Positions 1 to 8,272 of a stretch of 64,000 bases of DNA are shown here, piece after piece; the stretch's first letter is position 1, and each line of letters opens with the position of its first letter. The position numbers were made by a program, and so were the translations under genes. The stretch is from Streptomyces ardesiacus (GTDB taxonomy: Bacteria > Actinomycetota > Actinomycetes > Streptomycetales > Streptomycetaceae): assembly GCF_003112575.1 (NCBI RefSeq), contig NZ_BEWC01000007.1, positions 606,411 through 670,410 of the forward strand. The letters are read 5' to 3'. The notes under the pieces were generated by a model. That model saw nothing but the letters and a program-made list of their open reading frames with translations, was not told the DNA's origin and did no database searches.

Positions 1-87
1 GCGGCAGGCAGTGCGTTGGTGGTCCAAGGAAAGACGCCCCACTTCCCGTGGGGAAATGCAGGTGCAAGGCCTGCCCAGCGCTCGACG
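1..87 (+). other. Structured RNA-like segment at window edge, identity unknown
   Basis: No convincing coding frame covers the first 87 bases. Two compact stem-loops are visible: GCCCCAC/GTGGGG around 36-55 and GCAGG/CCTGC around 58-74. A strong terminator hairpin follows directly. This is what the 3' end of a transcribed structured RNA (a leader or small RNA beginning outside the window) would look like. The stretch GGTGCAAGGCC resembles part of a cobalamin-riboswitch core, but the expected downstream box is absent, so no family is assigned. Confidence 0.25.
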
Positions 88-123
88 AGAACCCCGGCCC
101 CGCTCACGCGGGACCGGGGTTCT
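88..123. terminator. Strong intrinsic terminator hairpin
   Basis: AGAACCCCGG (88-97) pairs exactly with CCGGGGTTCT (114-123). An inner stem CCCGC/GCGGG follows after one mismatch, closing on a TCAC loop. The hairpin lies between the RNA-like segment on the plus strand and the end of the racemase-family gene on the minus strand, so it could serve both directions. Confidence 0.7.
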
Positions 124-155
124 TCCGTGTCGTACGGCGCTCGTACGGCGTCCGC

Positions 156-887
156 TCAGACCTGCACCAGCGGCTCCCGCGTGAACAGCGTGCCCAGCTG
201 GGGGGCGTTGACGCGGCGGTCGGCCAGGCGCAGGCACTCCCAGATGGTGACCTGGTTGGCGGTGAGGACCGGTTTGCCCAGCTCCTGCTCCAGGGCCGGG
301 AGGTGGGCCGCCGTGTGCAGCGCCGTGTCCGGGAGGAGCACCGCCTCGGCGTCGGGGCGGTCGGCGGCACGGGCCAGCGCCAGCACCTCCTTCTCGGTCC
401 AGGTGCCGACCTCGGCGGCCGTGACGATGCCCGAGCTGACCACGTCGGCCACCTCGATGCCGGCCGCGCCGAGGAAGTCCGCGAAGAGCCGGGCCACGTC
501 CTCCGGATAGGTCGCGCCGACCGAGACCCGCCGCACCCCGATCTCCTTCGCCGCGTGCACGAAGGCGAAGGAGGTGGACGAGGCGGGCATGCCGGCCGCC
601 CGGGCCAGGGCGCGCGCCTGTTCGTGGGCGCCGTCCCAGCCGTGGACGAAGCTGCCGCTGGTGCAGGCCCACACCACGGCGTCGGCGCCGGCCAGCCGCA
701 GCTCGGCCACGCCCGCCTCCAGCCGCTGCGGCGAGCCCATCTCCAGCAGCGCGTCCACCCGGTGCGCGTCCTCGCCGATGTCCGTGTGCACCAGGTCCAC
801 CCGGATGCCGCCGCTCAGGAGCTGCTCGATGCGTGGGTAGTCGTCCTCGCCGGAGTGGCCGGGGTACAGGATTCCCAGTGCTGTCAT
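156..887 (-). CDS. Maleate isomerase / Asp-Glu racemase family protein, single-cysteine form
   Basis: A 243-residue cytosolic protein of the Asp/Glu racemase, maleate isomerase and arylmalonate decarboxylase superfamily, which binds small dicarboxylate-like substrates between two half-domains. The N-terminal catalytic cysteine lies in ACTSGSF (Cys75). In the neighbouring paralogue the second cysteine lies in ISCTNLP; here the matching residue is Asp187 (LLPDTALHT). A two-cysteine racemase or isomerase mechanism therefore looks impossible for this copy. The ATG at 887 overlaps the TGA of the upstream paralogue, which implies translational coupling. The family is also used in ectoine utilisation (EutA), which fits the Ehu-type transporter nearby. 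The substrate is not known. Confidence 0.85.
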   Translation of the reverse strand: MTALGILYPGHSGEDDYPRIEQLLSGGIRVDLVHTDIGEDAHRVDALLEMGSPQRLEAGVAELRLAGADAVVWACTSGSFVHGWDGAHEQARALARAAGMPASSTSFAFVHAAKEIGVRRVSVGATYPEDVARLFADFLGAAGIEVADVVSSGIVTAAEVGTWTEKEVLALARAADRPDAEAVLLPDTALHTAAHLPALEQELGKPVLTANQVTIWECLRLADRRVNAPQLGTLFTREPLVQV

Positions 888-1786
888 GTCCACCCTTCCT
901 GCTGCTGTTCCGTGTCCGCGGCGTCGGCGACGCCCGGCATCTCCGCCGCGGCGGATCCGACCGGGCCCGCCACCGCGGGGTCGACGGGACCGGCGGGCCC
1001 CACCACCGCGGGACCGGCCGCACCCGGCACCGCGGGGCCGATACGGGCGGCCGGATCGGTCAGCGCCTGGTACGGCCCCACGGCACGGGTACCCAATCGG
1101 CGCAGCGCCGCCCACATCGTCACTTGGTTGGCCGAGATCACCGGGATCCGCAGCTCTGCCTCCAGCTGGGGGATCACGTCGTAGGTGGGAAGGTTGGTGC
1201 AGGAGATGAACAGGGCCTCCGCCGCCCCCGGCACGGGCACGGCCCGGCGGGCCATGTCGGCCACGCCGCGGTAGGGGACCCGCCAGATGTGCCGGGTCAG
1301 CCCCATGAAGGCGCAGCCGGTGACGGTGACCCCGGCCTCGGCGACGTACGCCTCCAGTGCCCGGGTCACCGAGACGGTGTACGGCGTCACCAGCGCGACG
1401 CGGCGGACGCCCAGCTCGGCCAGCGCGTCCAGCAGCGCGCCGGAGGTGGTGACGGACGGGACCGCGCCCGCCCAGGTCATCGCCTCGCACAGGGCGCGCT
1501 CCCCGGCGATGCCGCCGACGAAGCTGCCCGAGGTGCAGGCGTAGGCGACGGTCTGCGGCGCGATGGCGTTGAGGGTGCGGACCGCCTCGCCCAGGGTCTC
1601 GTGCTCGCTGACCATCCGGGCGAGGTCCAGACTGACCTCGACGGGCACGAAGGGCGTCCGCGTCATGTGCAGCGACACGTCGTCGGGCACCCACCGCCAC
1701 AGCTCACGGTCGAGTGCGAAGTCGAAGGGGGCGACCACGCCGACCCCGCGCTGCGGAGCTGGTCCGCCGAGAAAGGAGATGTCCAT
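884..1786 (-). CDS. Maleate isomerase / Asp-Glu racemase family protein, two-cysteine form
   Basis: A 300-residue protein of the same superfamily as the downstream gene. Both catalytic cysteines are present: Cys84 (YACTSGSFVGG) and Cys196 (FISCTNLPTYD), as in maleate cis-trans isomerases. After about residue 240 the sequence becomes a Pro/Ala/Gly/Val-rich tail with GPA/GPV-type repeats of some 60 residues, which is not part of the fold and is probably disordered. It is the first gene of a two-gene minus-strand operon. A promoter with TTGACC and TACCTT boxes lies 67-95 bases upstream. It diverges from the hydroxyacid dehydrogenase gene. The substrate is unknown; a small dicarboxylate or hydantoin-like acid is likely from the family. 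Confidence 0.85.
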   Translation of the reverse strand: MDISFLGGPAPQRGVGVVAPFDFALDRELWRWVPDDVSLHMTRTPFVPVEVSLDLARMVSEHETLGEAVRTLNAIAPQTVAYACTSGSFVGGIAGERALCEAMTWAGAVPSVTTSGALLDALAELGVRRVALVTPYTVSVTRALEAYVAEAGVTVTGCAFMGLTRHIWRVPYRGVADMARRAVPVPGAAEALFISCTNLPTYDVIPQLEAELRIPVISANQVTMWAALRRLGTRAVGPYQALTDPAARIGPAVPGAAGPAVVGPAGPVDPAVAGPVGSAAAEMPGVADAADTEQQQEGWT

Positions 1787-1852
1787 GGCACGCACCGGCC
1801 TCACACTGGGAAAGGGGAGGACAACGCACCGTGATGAACGGCCGTGTTGACG

Positions 1853-1881
1853 AAGGTAGGTTCCGGTGCGAGCGTGGTCAA
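1853..1881 (-). promoter_or_regulatory. Candidate sigma-70-type promoter for the racemase pair
   Basis: On the minus strand a TTGACC -35 box (1876-1881) is separated by exactly 17 bases from a TACCTT -10 box (1853-1858). Predicted transcription would start near 1846, leaving a leader of about 60 bases before the ATG at 1786. Confidence 0.45.
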
Positions 1882-1912
1882 TCCGCCCGCATCCCCTCCA
1901 GGTCAGCAGCCG

Positions 1913-1930
1913 GTTGAGTCCCCCGTCAAC
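1913..1930. promoter_or_regulatory. Inverted repeat in divergent promoter region
   Basis: GTTGA (1913-1917) and TCAAC (1926-1930) form an inverted repeat with an 8-base spacer, 44 bases upstream of the dehydrogenase start. It is a plausible operator, perhaps for the IclR regulator encoded at the far end of the cluster. No binding evidence exists. Confidence 0.25.
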
Positions 1931-1973
1931 ACCTGAACCGCCCCCGCTCCCCCGACCGGAGACAGGCCCACCG

Positions 1974-2945
1974 ATGACCACGTCCGCGCCCCCGCCCGCG
2001 TCCGTGCCCACCCTCCTCGTCCTGGACGCCGAGCCGCCGCCCCGGCTGGGCCGGCTGACCGGCCGGGCGCGGATCGAGCACGCCGACGCGGCGACGCTGG
2101 CCGAGCGGCTGCCGTCCGCCGACGTCCTGCTGGTGTGGGACTTCACCTCGCACGCCGTGCGCGAGGCGTGGCCCGGCGCCGGTCCGCGTCCCGGCTGGGT
2201 GCACACGGCGAGCGCCGGGGTGGACCACCTGATGTGCCCGGAGCTGGCCGATTCGGACACGGTGGTGACCAACGCGCGCGGCGTCTTCGACCAGCCGATC
2301 GCCGAGTACGTCGCCGCGCTCGTGCTGGCGATGGCCAAGGACCTGCCGGCCACGCTGCGGCTGCAGGGCGAGCGGACCTGGCGCCACCGCGAGTCGACGC
2401 GGGTGTCGGGGACCCGCGCCTGCGTGGTGGGTTCGGGGCCGATCGGGCGGGCGGTCGCGAGCACGCTGGAGGCGCTCGGCGTCACCACCGCGCTGGTCGG
2501 CCGCACCGCGCGCCCCGGTGTGCACGGGACCGAGGAACTGGACCGCCTGCTCGCCGGGGCCGACTGGGTGGTGGCGGCGGCTCCGCTCACCGACGCCACG
2601 CGCGGCATGTTCGACGCCCGGCGGTTCGCTCTGATGCGTCCCTCCGCACGGTTCGTGAACGTGGGGCGGGGCCCGCTGGTCGTCGAGGACGACCTGGTCG
2701 AGGCGCTGACCGCGCACCGGATCGCGGGCGCCGCCCTGGACGTGCTGAACCACGAGCCGCTCGCGCCGGACAGCCGGCTGTGGGAGGTGCCGGGGCTGAT
2801 CGTCTCGCCGCACATGAGCGGGGACACGGTCGGCTGGCGGGACGAACTGGGCGCCCAGTTCGTGGAGTTGTTCGAGAGCTGGGCGGCGGGCCGGCCGCTG
2901 GCCAACGTGGTCGACAAGAAGCGCGGATACGTACCCGGACACTGA
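1974..2945 (+). CDS. D-2-hydroxyacid dehydrogenase (NAD-dependent)
   Basis: A 323-residue oxidoreductase of the D-isomer 2-hydroxyacid dehydrogenase family, interconverting a 2-oxoacid and a D-2-hydroxyacid. The nucleotide-binding loop GSGPIGRA lies near residue 153. The catalytic set is present in order: Arg in NVGRG, Glu in HEPL, and His in SPHMSGD near the C-terminus. The start at 1974 was chosen because GGAGA lies 9 bases upstream; an earlier in-frame start at 1866 would only add a non-conserved extension. The amidase follows after 36 bases in the same direction, so the two are probably co-transcribed. Its physiological substrate is not evident. Confidence 0.85.
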   Translation: MTTSAPPPASVPTLLVLDAEPPPRLGRLTGRARIEHADAATLAERLPSADVLLVWDFTSHAVREAWPGAGPRPGWVHTASAGVDHLMCPELADSDTVVTNARGVFDQPIAEYVAALVLAMAKDLPATLRLQGERTWRHRESTRVSGTRACVVGSGPIGRAVASTLEALGVTTALVGRTARPGVHGTEELDRLLAGADWVVAAAPLTDATRGMFDARRFALMRPSARFVNVGRGPLVVEDDLVEALTAHRIAGAALDVLNHEPLAPDSRLWEVPGLIVSPHMSGDTVGWRDELGAQFVELFESWAAGRPLANVVDKKRGYVPGH

Positions 2946-2981
2946 CGTCGCCGACGTCCCGGACCAGCGGGAAGGTGCTGC

Positions 2982-4376
2982 ATGACCGACCTCACCGAGC
3001 TGACCGCCGTACAGCTCGTCGACGGCTACCGCAAGGGTGCTTTCAGCCCCGAGGAGGCGGTCCGGGCGGTTCTGGAACGGGCCGAGCGGATCCAGCCGGA
3101 GGTGAACGCCTTCGTCCGGCTGACCGGCGAGGAGGCACTGGAGCAGGCCCGGCGGGCCGGGGAGCGGTGGCGCCGCGGGGAGCCGTGCGGGCGCCTCGAC
3201 GGGGTGCCGGTCACGGTGAAGGACATCCTGCTGACGCGCGGTCAGCCGACCCTGCGCGGCTCGCGGGCCGTCTCGCCGGACGGCCCCTGGACCGAGGACG
3301 CCCCGTCCGTCGCCCGGCTGCGCGAGCACGGGGCGGTGTTCGTCGGCAAGACCACGACGCCGGAGTACGGCTGGAAGGGCGTGACGGACTCGCCGCTGTC
3401 CGGCGTGACCCGCAACCCGCACGACCCGTCGCGTACGGCGGGCGGTTCCAGCGGGGGCGCGGCGGCGGCCGTGTCGCTCGGGGCGGGTCCGCTGGCGCTG
3501 GGCACGGACGGCGGCGGCAGCGTGCGCATCCCGGCGTCCTTCTGCGGCGTCTTCGGCCTGAAGCCCACCTACGGACGGGTGCCGCTGTACCCGGCGAGCG
3601 CGTTCGGCACCCTCGCGCACGTCGGTCCGCTGGCGCGGGACGCGGCGGACGCGGCGCTGATGCTGGACGTCGTCGGCGCCCCGGACGCCCGGGACTGGTC
3701 GGCGCTGGGCCCGGCGCCGGGGTCGTACACCGAGGCCCTGTCCGGCGGGGTGCGGGGGCTGCGGGTGGCGTACTCGCCCTCGCTGGGCGGGCAGGTGGCG
3801 GTGCGTCCGGAGGTGGCGGGGGCGGTCCGGCGGGCGGTGGAGCGGCTGGCGGAGCTGGGCGCGTACGTGACGGAGACCGACCCCGACTTCGCGGACCCGG
3901 TGGACGCCTTCCACACCCTGTGGTTCAGCGGGGCGGCGCGGGTGGTGCAGCATCTGCGGGCGGGGCAGCGGGAGCTGCTGGACCCGGGGCTGCGGGAGAT
4001 CGCCGGGGCCGGGGCGCGGTACTCGGCGCTGGACTACCTGGCGGCGGTGGACGTCCGCATGGAGCTGGGGCGGCGGATGGGTCTCTTCCACCAGTCGTAC
4101 GACCTGCTGGTGACGCCCACCGTGCCGATCACGGCGTTCGAGGCGGGGGCGGAGGTGCCGAAGGGGTCCGGGCACCGGCGGTGGACGGGGTGGACGCCGT
4201 TCACGTATCCGTTCAATCTGACCCAGCAGCCGGCGTGCAGTGTGCCCGCGGGGGTGGACGGGGACGGGCTGCCTGTCGGGGTGCAGATCGTTGCCGCGCG
4301 GCACCGGGACGATCTGGTCTTGCGGGCGGCGCACGCGCTGTACGAGGCGGGAGCGGGTACGTCGGCCCGGTGGTGA
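2982..4376 (+). CDS. Amidase signature family hydrolase
   Basis: A 464-residue amidase of the amidase-signature family (GatA, AtzF and acylamidase relatives), which hydrolyse amide bonds of small molecules. The Ser-cisSer-Lys triad is intact: Lys80 (VTVKDI), Ser156 (TAGGSSGG) and nucleophile Ser180 (GGGSVRIPAS). The length is typical of stand-alone members. GatB and GatC are absent nearby, which argues for a catabolic amidase rather than a tRNA amidotransferase subunit. It follows the hydroxyacid dehydrogenase and ends 60 bases before the convergent DUF3830 gene. In this cluster it may open an amide taken up by the EhuBCDA-type transporter. Confidence 0.88.
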   Translation: MTDLTELTAVQLVDGYRKGAFSPEEAVRAVLERAERIQPEVNAFVRLTGEEALEQARRAGERWRRGEPCGRLDGVPVTVKDILLTRGQPTLRGSRAVSPDGPWTEDAPSVARLREHGAVFVGKTTTPEYGWKGVTDSPLSGVTRNPHDPSRTAGGSSGGAAAAVSLGAGPLALGTDGGGSVRIPASFCGVFGLKPTYGRVPLYPASAFGTLAHVGPLARDAADAALMLDVVGAPDARDWSALGPAPGSYTEALSGGVRGLRVAYSPSLGGQVAVRPEVAGAVRRAVERLAELGAYVTETDPDFADPVDAFHTLWFSGAARVVQHLRAGQRELLDPGLREIAGAGARYSALDYLAAVDVRMELGRRMGLFHQSYDLLVTPTVPITAFEAGAEVPKGSGHRRWTGWTPFTYPFNLTQQPACSVPAGVDGDGLPVGVQIVAARHRDDLVLRAAHALYEAGAGTSARW

Positions 4377-4436
4377 CCGGCGTGGGCGCGGGCGCAGGGG
4401 GTGGGCGTCGACCGGGGGAGGCACGACTGCCCGCGG

Positions 4437-4934
4437 CTAGGGCCGGCGGCGGAAGCTCAGGGTCTCCCCCGCCGCTCCCGTGCGCCACAGGTCGTTGCAG
4501 GCCTCCGCCATCGCGTCCAGGCCCTCGGTGACGCGGCCCCAGACGGTGCCGGGGACCCAGCCGACGTCGCCGTTGAGGAGGAGGTTGTTGCGCTCGTAGA
4601 AGAGGGCGAGGTCGACGAGGGTGGTGCCGGGGCGGACCTCTCGGTCGTAGCCGTACGCCTTCGTGCCCAACTCGGCTCCCGCGAAGGCGAAATAGCACAG
4701 GTCGCCGGGAATGGGGGTGACCGTCGGATTCTCCAGCGGGGGTTCGGTTGTCGCGAAGGGCGGGAAAAGGGCGTAGATCTCGTTGCGGGCGTATTTGGCG
4801 TGATACACCTCGCCGCCGAGGGGGAGCGCGTCCCAGACGGCCGCGCAGGTGAGCGGGGCCCGGTCGTCGAGCAGTTGGGCCGTGCAGGTGATTCCGCGCT
4901 TGACCAGCGAGACTTCGATGCAGCGATCAGCCAT
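4437..4934 (-). CDS. DUF3830 family protein (cyclophilin-like fold)
   Basis: A 165-residue protein of the DUF3830 family, which is predicted to have a cyclophilin-like barrel and recurs next to amidases and racemase-like genes in catabolic clusters. Recognisable parts are AAVWDALPLGG, a central HAKYARNEIYALFP stretch, PGDLCYFAFAG, and a C-terminal RNNLLLNGDVGWVPG. The start is uncertain: ATG at 4934 was taken, but an ATG at 4943 would add three residues and has a GAGGGG element about 13 bases upstream. The gene diverges from the transporter operon across about 100 bases. No enzymatic activity is established for the family. Confidence 0.75.
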   Translation of the reverse strand: MADRCIEVSLVKRGITCTAQLLDDRAPLTCAAVWDALPLGGEVYHAKYARNEIYALFPPFATTEPPLENPTVTPIPGDLCYFAFAGAELGTKAYGYDREVRPGTTLVDLALFYERNNLLLNGDVGWVPGTVWGRVTEGLDAMAEACNDLWRTGAAGETLSFRRRP

Positions 4935-4980
4935 GCCCTCCATGGCAGTGCCCCGCGCCCCTCGGGTCAAGGGCGCCGGG

Positions 4981-4992
4981 CCGATGTATCGG
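4981..4992. promoter_or_regulatory. Perfect 12-bp inverted repeat CCGAT-GT-ATCGG
   Basis: CCGAT and ATCGG flank a 2-base centre, about midway between the divergent DUF3830 and ehuB-like genes (starts 4934 and 5042). The position suits an operator controlling both, perhaps for the IclR-type regulator at 8273-9031. Confidence 0.3.
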
Positions 4993-5041
4993 ACTGAAAA
5001 AGATCGGCATAACCTGCCCGCCTTCGGGTAGCTGCGCGCCC

Positions 5042-5971
5042 ATGGCTCCACCACACAGAACCCCTCCATGGGGTATATCCGACCAAACGACCAGGACTTC
5101 CGGCCCCACCCGCCGAACGCTGCTCGCGGGGGTCGCGGCGCTCGGCGCGCTGGGGGCGGCCGGCTGCTCGCGGGTGGCCAGCGCTTCCGACGTGGAGGGG
5201 GGTGACCTGCTCAGCCGGCTCAGGGCACAGGGAGTCGCCCGGCTCGGCATCGCGGGCGAGATCCCCTTCGGGTACATCGACAAGAACGGCGAGCTGACCG
5301 GCGAGGCGCCGGAGCTGGCGAAGGTCGTCTTCAAGCGGCTCGGAGTGGACCGGGTGCAGCCGGTGCCGACGGAGTTCGGCTCCCTCATCCCGGGGCTGGC
5401 CTCGCAGCAGTTCGACGTCGTGGCGGCCGGGATGTACATCAACGCCGACCGCTGCCGGCAGGTCATCTTCTCCGACCCCGACTACCAGATGCTCGACGCG
5501 TACATCGTGCGCAAGGGCAATCCGCTCGGGCTGCACTCCTACGAGGACGTCGTCAAGAAGAAGGCCCGGTTCGCGACCGGCACCGGCTACGCCGAGATCG
5601 CCTACGCGGTGGAGCACGGGTACAAGGAGGACGACATCCTGATCGTCCCCGACCAGGTGGCCGGACTCAACGCCGTCGAGTCCGGGCGCGTGGACGTCTT
5701 CGCCGGTACGGCCCTGACCGTCCGCGAGGTGGTGAAGAAGTCCACCAAGGCGGAGGCCACCGAGGCGTTCGCGCCGATCGTCGACGGCAAACCCCACGTC
5801 GACGGCGGCGGCTTCGCCTTCCGTCCGGACGAGACCAACCTGCGGGACGCCTTCAACGTCGAGTTGCAGAAGCTCAAGAAGAGCGGCGAACTGCTGCGCA
5901 TCCTCAAGCCCTTCGGTTTCACGCAGAACGAGATGACCGATCTGACCGCGAAGGAGCTCTGCGGCGGATGA
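5042..5971 (+). CDS. ehuB: EhuB-like ABC transporter substrate-binding lipoprotein
   Basis: A 309-residue extracellular solute-binding protein of the polar amino acid family (SBP_bac_3), closest in character to ectoine/hydroxyectoine-binding EhuB. The N-terminus carries a twin-arginine signal (Arg24-Arg25, TRRTLLAG) and a lipobox LGAAGC with Cys42, so export by Tat followed by lipidation is likely. The family core follows: IPFGYIDKNGELTGEAPELA, then FDVVAAGMYI. The stop overlaps the next ATG (ATGA at 5968-5971), and three transporter genes follow. The name rests on family resemblance and gene order; no ectoine hydrolase gene is in the window, so the true ligand may differ. Confidence 0.8.
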   Translation: MAPPHRTPPWGISDQTTRTSGPTRRTLLAGVAALGALGAAGCSRVASASDVEGGDLLSRLRAQGVARLGIAGEIPFGYIDKNGELTGEAPELAKVVFKRLGVDRVQPVPTEFGSLIPGLASQQFDVVAAGMYINADRCRQVIFSDPDYQMLDAYIVRKGNPLGLHSYEDVVKKKARFATGTGYAEIAYAVEHGYKEDDILIVPDQVAGLNAVESGRVDVFAGTALTVREVVKKSTKAEATEAFAPIVDGKPHVDGGGFAFRPDETNLRDAFNVELQKLKKSGELLRILKPFGFTQNEMTDLTAKELCGG

Positions 5972-6669
5972 CCTCGGGACTGTGGGAACTCGTACTCCAG
6001 GGCGTCTGGGTCACCGTCCAGTTGCTCTTCTTCAGCGCCCTGCTCGCGGCGGGCGTCTCCTTCGTGGTCGGCATCGCGCGCAGCCACCGGCTGTGGATCG
6101 TCCGCTTCCTCGCGGGCTTCTACACCGAGGTGTTCCGCGGCACCTCCGCGCTGGTGATGATCTTCTGGGTCTTCTTCGTGCTGCCCCCGGCCTTCGGCTG
6201 GCAGTTGGTGCCGATGTGGGCGGGCACGCTGGCGCTCGGCCTGACCTACGGGGCGTACGGCTCCGAGATCGTGCGCGGCGCGCTCGGCGCGGTCGACCCG
6301 GCGCAGAAGGAGGGCGGCATCGCCCTCAGCTTCACGCCCTGGCAGCGGATGCGGCTGATCCTGCTGCCGCAGGCGGTGCCGGAGATGATCCCGCCCTTCT
6401 CCAACCTGCTGATCGAGCTGCTCAAGGGCACCGCCCTGGTGTCGATCATGGGCATGGGCGACCTGGCCTTCAGCGCGAACCTGGTGCGCCTGGCGCTGCA
6501 GGAGAGCGCGGAGATCTACACGTACGTCCTGCTGATCTACTTCGTGATCGCGTTCCTGCTCACGCGGGTGATGCGCGGCCTGGAGAAGAAGCTGAAGGCG
6601 GGCGTCGGCAAGGCGCCGCAGAAGAAGACGGCGGCCGTGCGGGTGCCTGAGGGAAGTGGTGTGTCGTGA
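5968..6669 (+). CDS. ehuC: EhuC-like ABC transporter permease
   Basis: A 233-residue inner membrane permease of the His/Glu/Gln/ectoine type. Several hydrophobic segments are seen from residue 5 (VLQGVWVTVQLLFFSALLAA) onward. The EAA-type loop that contacts the ATPase lies in the middle (QKEGGIALSFTPWQRMRLILLPQAVP). A basic, lysine-rich cytoplasmic tail ends the protein. It is coupled to ehuB upstream by ATGA and to ehuD downstream, where GTG 6666-6668 overlaps this gene's TGA 6667-6669. It would form the channel as a heterodimer with the next permease. Confidence 0.87.
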   Translation: MTSGLWELVLQGVWVTVQLLFFSALLAAGVSFVVGIARSHRLWIVRFLAGFYTEVFRGTSALVMIFWVFFVLPPAFGWQLVPMWAGTLALGLTYGAYGSEIVRGALGAVDPAQKEGGIALSFTPWQRMRLILLPQAVPEMIPPFSNLLIELLKGTALVSIMGMGDLAFSANLVRLALQESAEIYTYVLLIYFVIAFLLTRVMRGLEKKLKAGVGKAPQKKTAAVRVPEGSGVS

Positions 6670-7316
6670 CGTGGGACTGGAGCGCGGTCTCCGACTTCAT
6701 GCCGCACTTCTGGGACGGTCTGCTGGTCACCGTGCAGATCCTGGTGCTCGGTTCGCTGGTCTCCTTCGGCGTCGGCCTGGTGTGGGCGCTGCTGATGCGG
6801 GTGCCGAGCCGCTGGGTGACCTGGCCGGTCGGTGTGATCACCGAGTTCATCCGGAACACCCCGCTGCTGGTGCAGCTCTTCTTCCTCTTCTACGTGCTGC
6901 CCGAGTGGAACATCACCTTCTCGGCGCTCACCACCGGTGTGGTCGCCATCGGGCTGCACTACTCGACGTACACGATGCAGGTCTACCGGGCCGGCATCGA
7001 GGGGGTGCCGGTCGGCCAGTGGGAGGCCGCGACGGCGCTGAACCTGCCGCTGCGGCGGACCTGGACGGCGGTCATCCTGCCGCAGGCGATCCGCCGGGTG
7101 GCTCCCGCCCTCGGCAACTACGTGATCTCCATGCTGAAGGACACGCCGCTGCTGATGGCGATCACGGTGCTGGAGATGCTCGGCGAGGCGCGGCTGTTCT
7201 CGCAGCAGAACTTCCAGTTCACCGAGCCCCTGACGGTGATCGGCGTGGCCTTCATCGTCATCTCCTACCTGGCCTCCCTTGCCCTGCGAGCCCTGGAGCG
7301 ACGCCTTGCCCACTGA
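6666..7316 (+). CDS. ehuD: EhuD-like ABC transporter permease
   Basis: A 216-residue second permease of the polar amino acid type. It has a GTG start overlapping the stop of ehuC, multiple membrane spans, and the coupling loop GQWEAATALNLPLRRTW followed by VILPQAIRRVAPALGN. RNTPLLVQLFFLFYVLP is the typical N-terminal signature of His/Glu-type permeases. It overlaps the 5' end of the ATPase gene by 11 bases. With ehuC it would make the transmembrane heterodimer that accepts substrate from the EhuB lipoprotein. Confidence 0.87.
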   Translation: MTWDWSAVSDFMPHFWDGLLVTVQILVLGSLVSFGVGLVWALLMRVPSRWVTWPVGVITEFIRNTPLLVQLFFLFYVLPEWNITFSALTTGVVAIGLHYSTYTMQVYRAGIEGVPVGQWEAATALNLPLRRTWTAVILPQAIRRVAPALGNYVISMLKDTPLLMAITVLEMLGEARLFSQQNFQFTEPLTVIGVAFIVISYLASLALRALERRLAH

Positions 7317-8091
7317 CACTCTTCCCAACCCCGAGAAAAGCCCCGAGCGCAGCTCCGGCGAGCTGATACGCCTGGAGCAGGTCACCAAGCGGTTCGGGGA
7401 CAACACCGTCCTCGACCACCTGGACTTCTCCGTCGACGCCGGCAAGCACGTCACCCTGATCGGCCCGTCCGGGTCGGGCAAGACGACGATCCTGCGGCTG
7501 CTGATGACGCTCCTCAAGCCCGACGAGGGCACGATCACCGTGGACGGGCAGAAGCTCTTCCCGGCGACCGAGAAGGAGCGGCGCGAGGCCCGCAAGCAGA
7601 TCGGGATGGTGTTCCAGCAGTTCAACCTGTTCCCGAACATGAGCGTGCTGCGCAACATCACCGAGGCGCCGGTCACGGTGCTCGGGCTGTCCAAGGACGA
7701 GGCCGTGGAGCGCGCCGAGGGGCTGCTCGACATGGTGGGTCTGGCCGACAAGTGCGACGCCCGCCCGGCCCAGCTCTCCGGCGGCCAGCAGCAGCGGGTG
7801 GCGATCGCCCGGGCGCTGGCGATGCGCCCGAAGGTGCTGCTGCTGGACGAGGTGACCTCGGCGCTCGACCCGGAGCTGGTCGCGGGCGTCCTGGACCTGC
7901 TGCGGGACATCGCGCGCACCACGGACATCACCATGCTCTGCGTGACCCACGAGATGAACTTCGCCCGGGACATCTCGGACCAGGTCCTGATGTTCGACTC
8001 TGGCCGGGTCATCGAGGCCGGGGCGCCGGAGAAGATCTTCAGCGAGCCGGAGCACGACCGCACGCGGGAGTTTCTCAGCGCGGTCCTGTAA
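7306..8091 (+). CDS. ehuA: EhuA-like ABC transporter ATP-binding protein
   Basis: A 261-residue ATPase driving the transporter. Walker A is GPSGSGKTT, the Q-loop is MVFQQFNLFPNM, the signature is LSGGQQQRVAIARAL, Walker B is VLLLDEVTSALDP, and the switch His is in CVTHEMNFA. Helical insert and order match the polar amino acid (HisP/GlnQ) class. A TTG start at 7306 is preferred because GGAG lies 8 bases upstream; the in-frame TTG at 7279 lacks such a site. It is the last gene before a strong terminator, so ehuBCDA forms one unit. Confidence 0.87.
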   Translation: MPTDTLPNPEKSPERSSGELIRLEQVTKRFGDNTVLDHLDFSVDAGKHVTLIGPSGSGKTTILRLLMTLLKPDEGTITVDGQKLFPATEKERREARKQIGMVFQQFNLFPNMSVLRNITEAPVTVLGLSKDEAVERAEGLLDMVGLADKCDARPAQLSGGQQQRVAIARALAMRPKVLLLDEVTSALDPELVAGVLDLLRDIARTTDITMLCVTHEMNFARDISDQVLMFDSGRVIEAGAPEKIFSEPEHDRTREFLSAVL

Positions 8092-8106
8092 TTGCAGGGC
8101 GTCACC

Positions 8107-8137
8107 GCCCCAACGTCCGAGGTCGGGACGTTGGGGC
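8107..8137 (+). terminator. Terminator after the ehuBCDA-like operon
   Basis: GCCCCAACGTCC (8107-8118) pairs perfectly with GGACGTTGGGGC (8126-8137) around a 7-base loop, 15 bases after the ATPase stop. Confidence 0.75.
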
Positions 8138-8272
8138 TGGCACCCGGCATATGCCAGCGGGCCAGCGCCGCAGATGGGAGCCCCGGAATCCGCTCAACAC
8201 CCCCTCACGAGAGGCCTCTTGGCGGCTATCGTGAACGCAGGGATGCACCAGCGAGCGCAGGGGGATACCACC

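Noticed and set aside
1..123. Cobalamin riboswitch
   Set aside because: GGTGCAAGGCC recalls part of the core, but the downstream box is missing and the gene beyond the hairpin lies on the other strand.
1926..4424. Long minus-strand frame opposite the dehydrogenase and amidase
   Set aside because: Pro/Arg/His-rich nonsense translation; both plus-strand genes have complete catalytic motifs.
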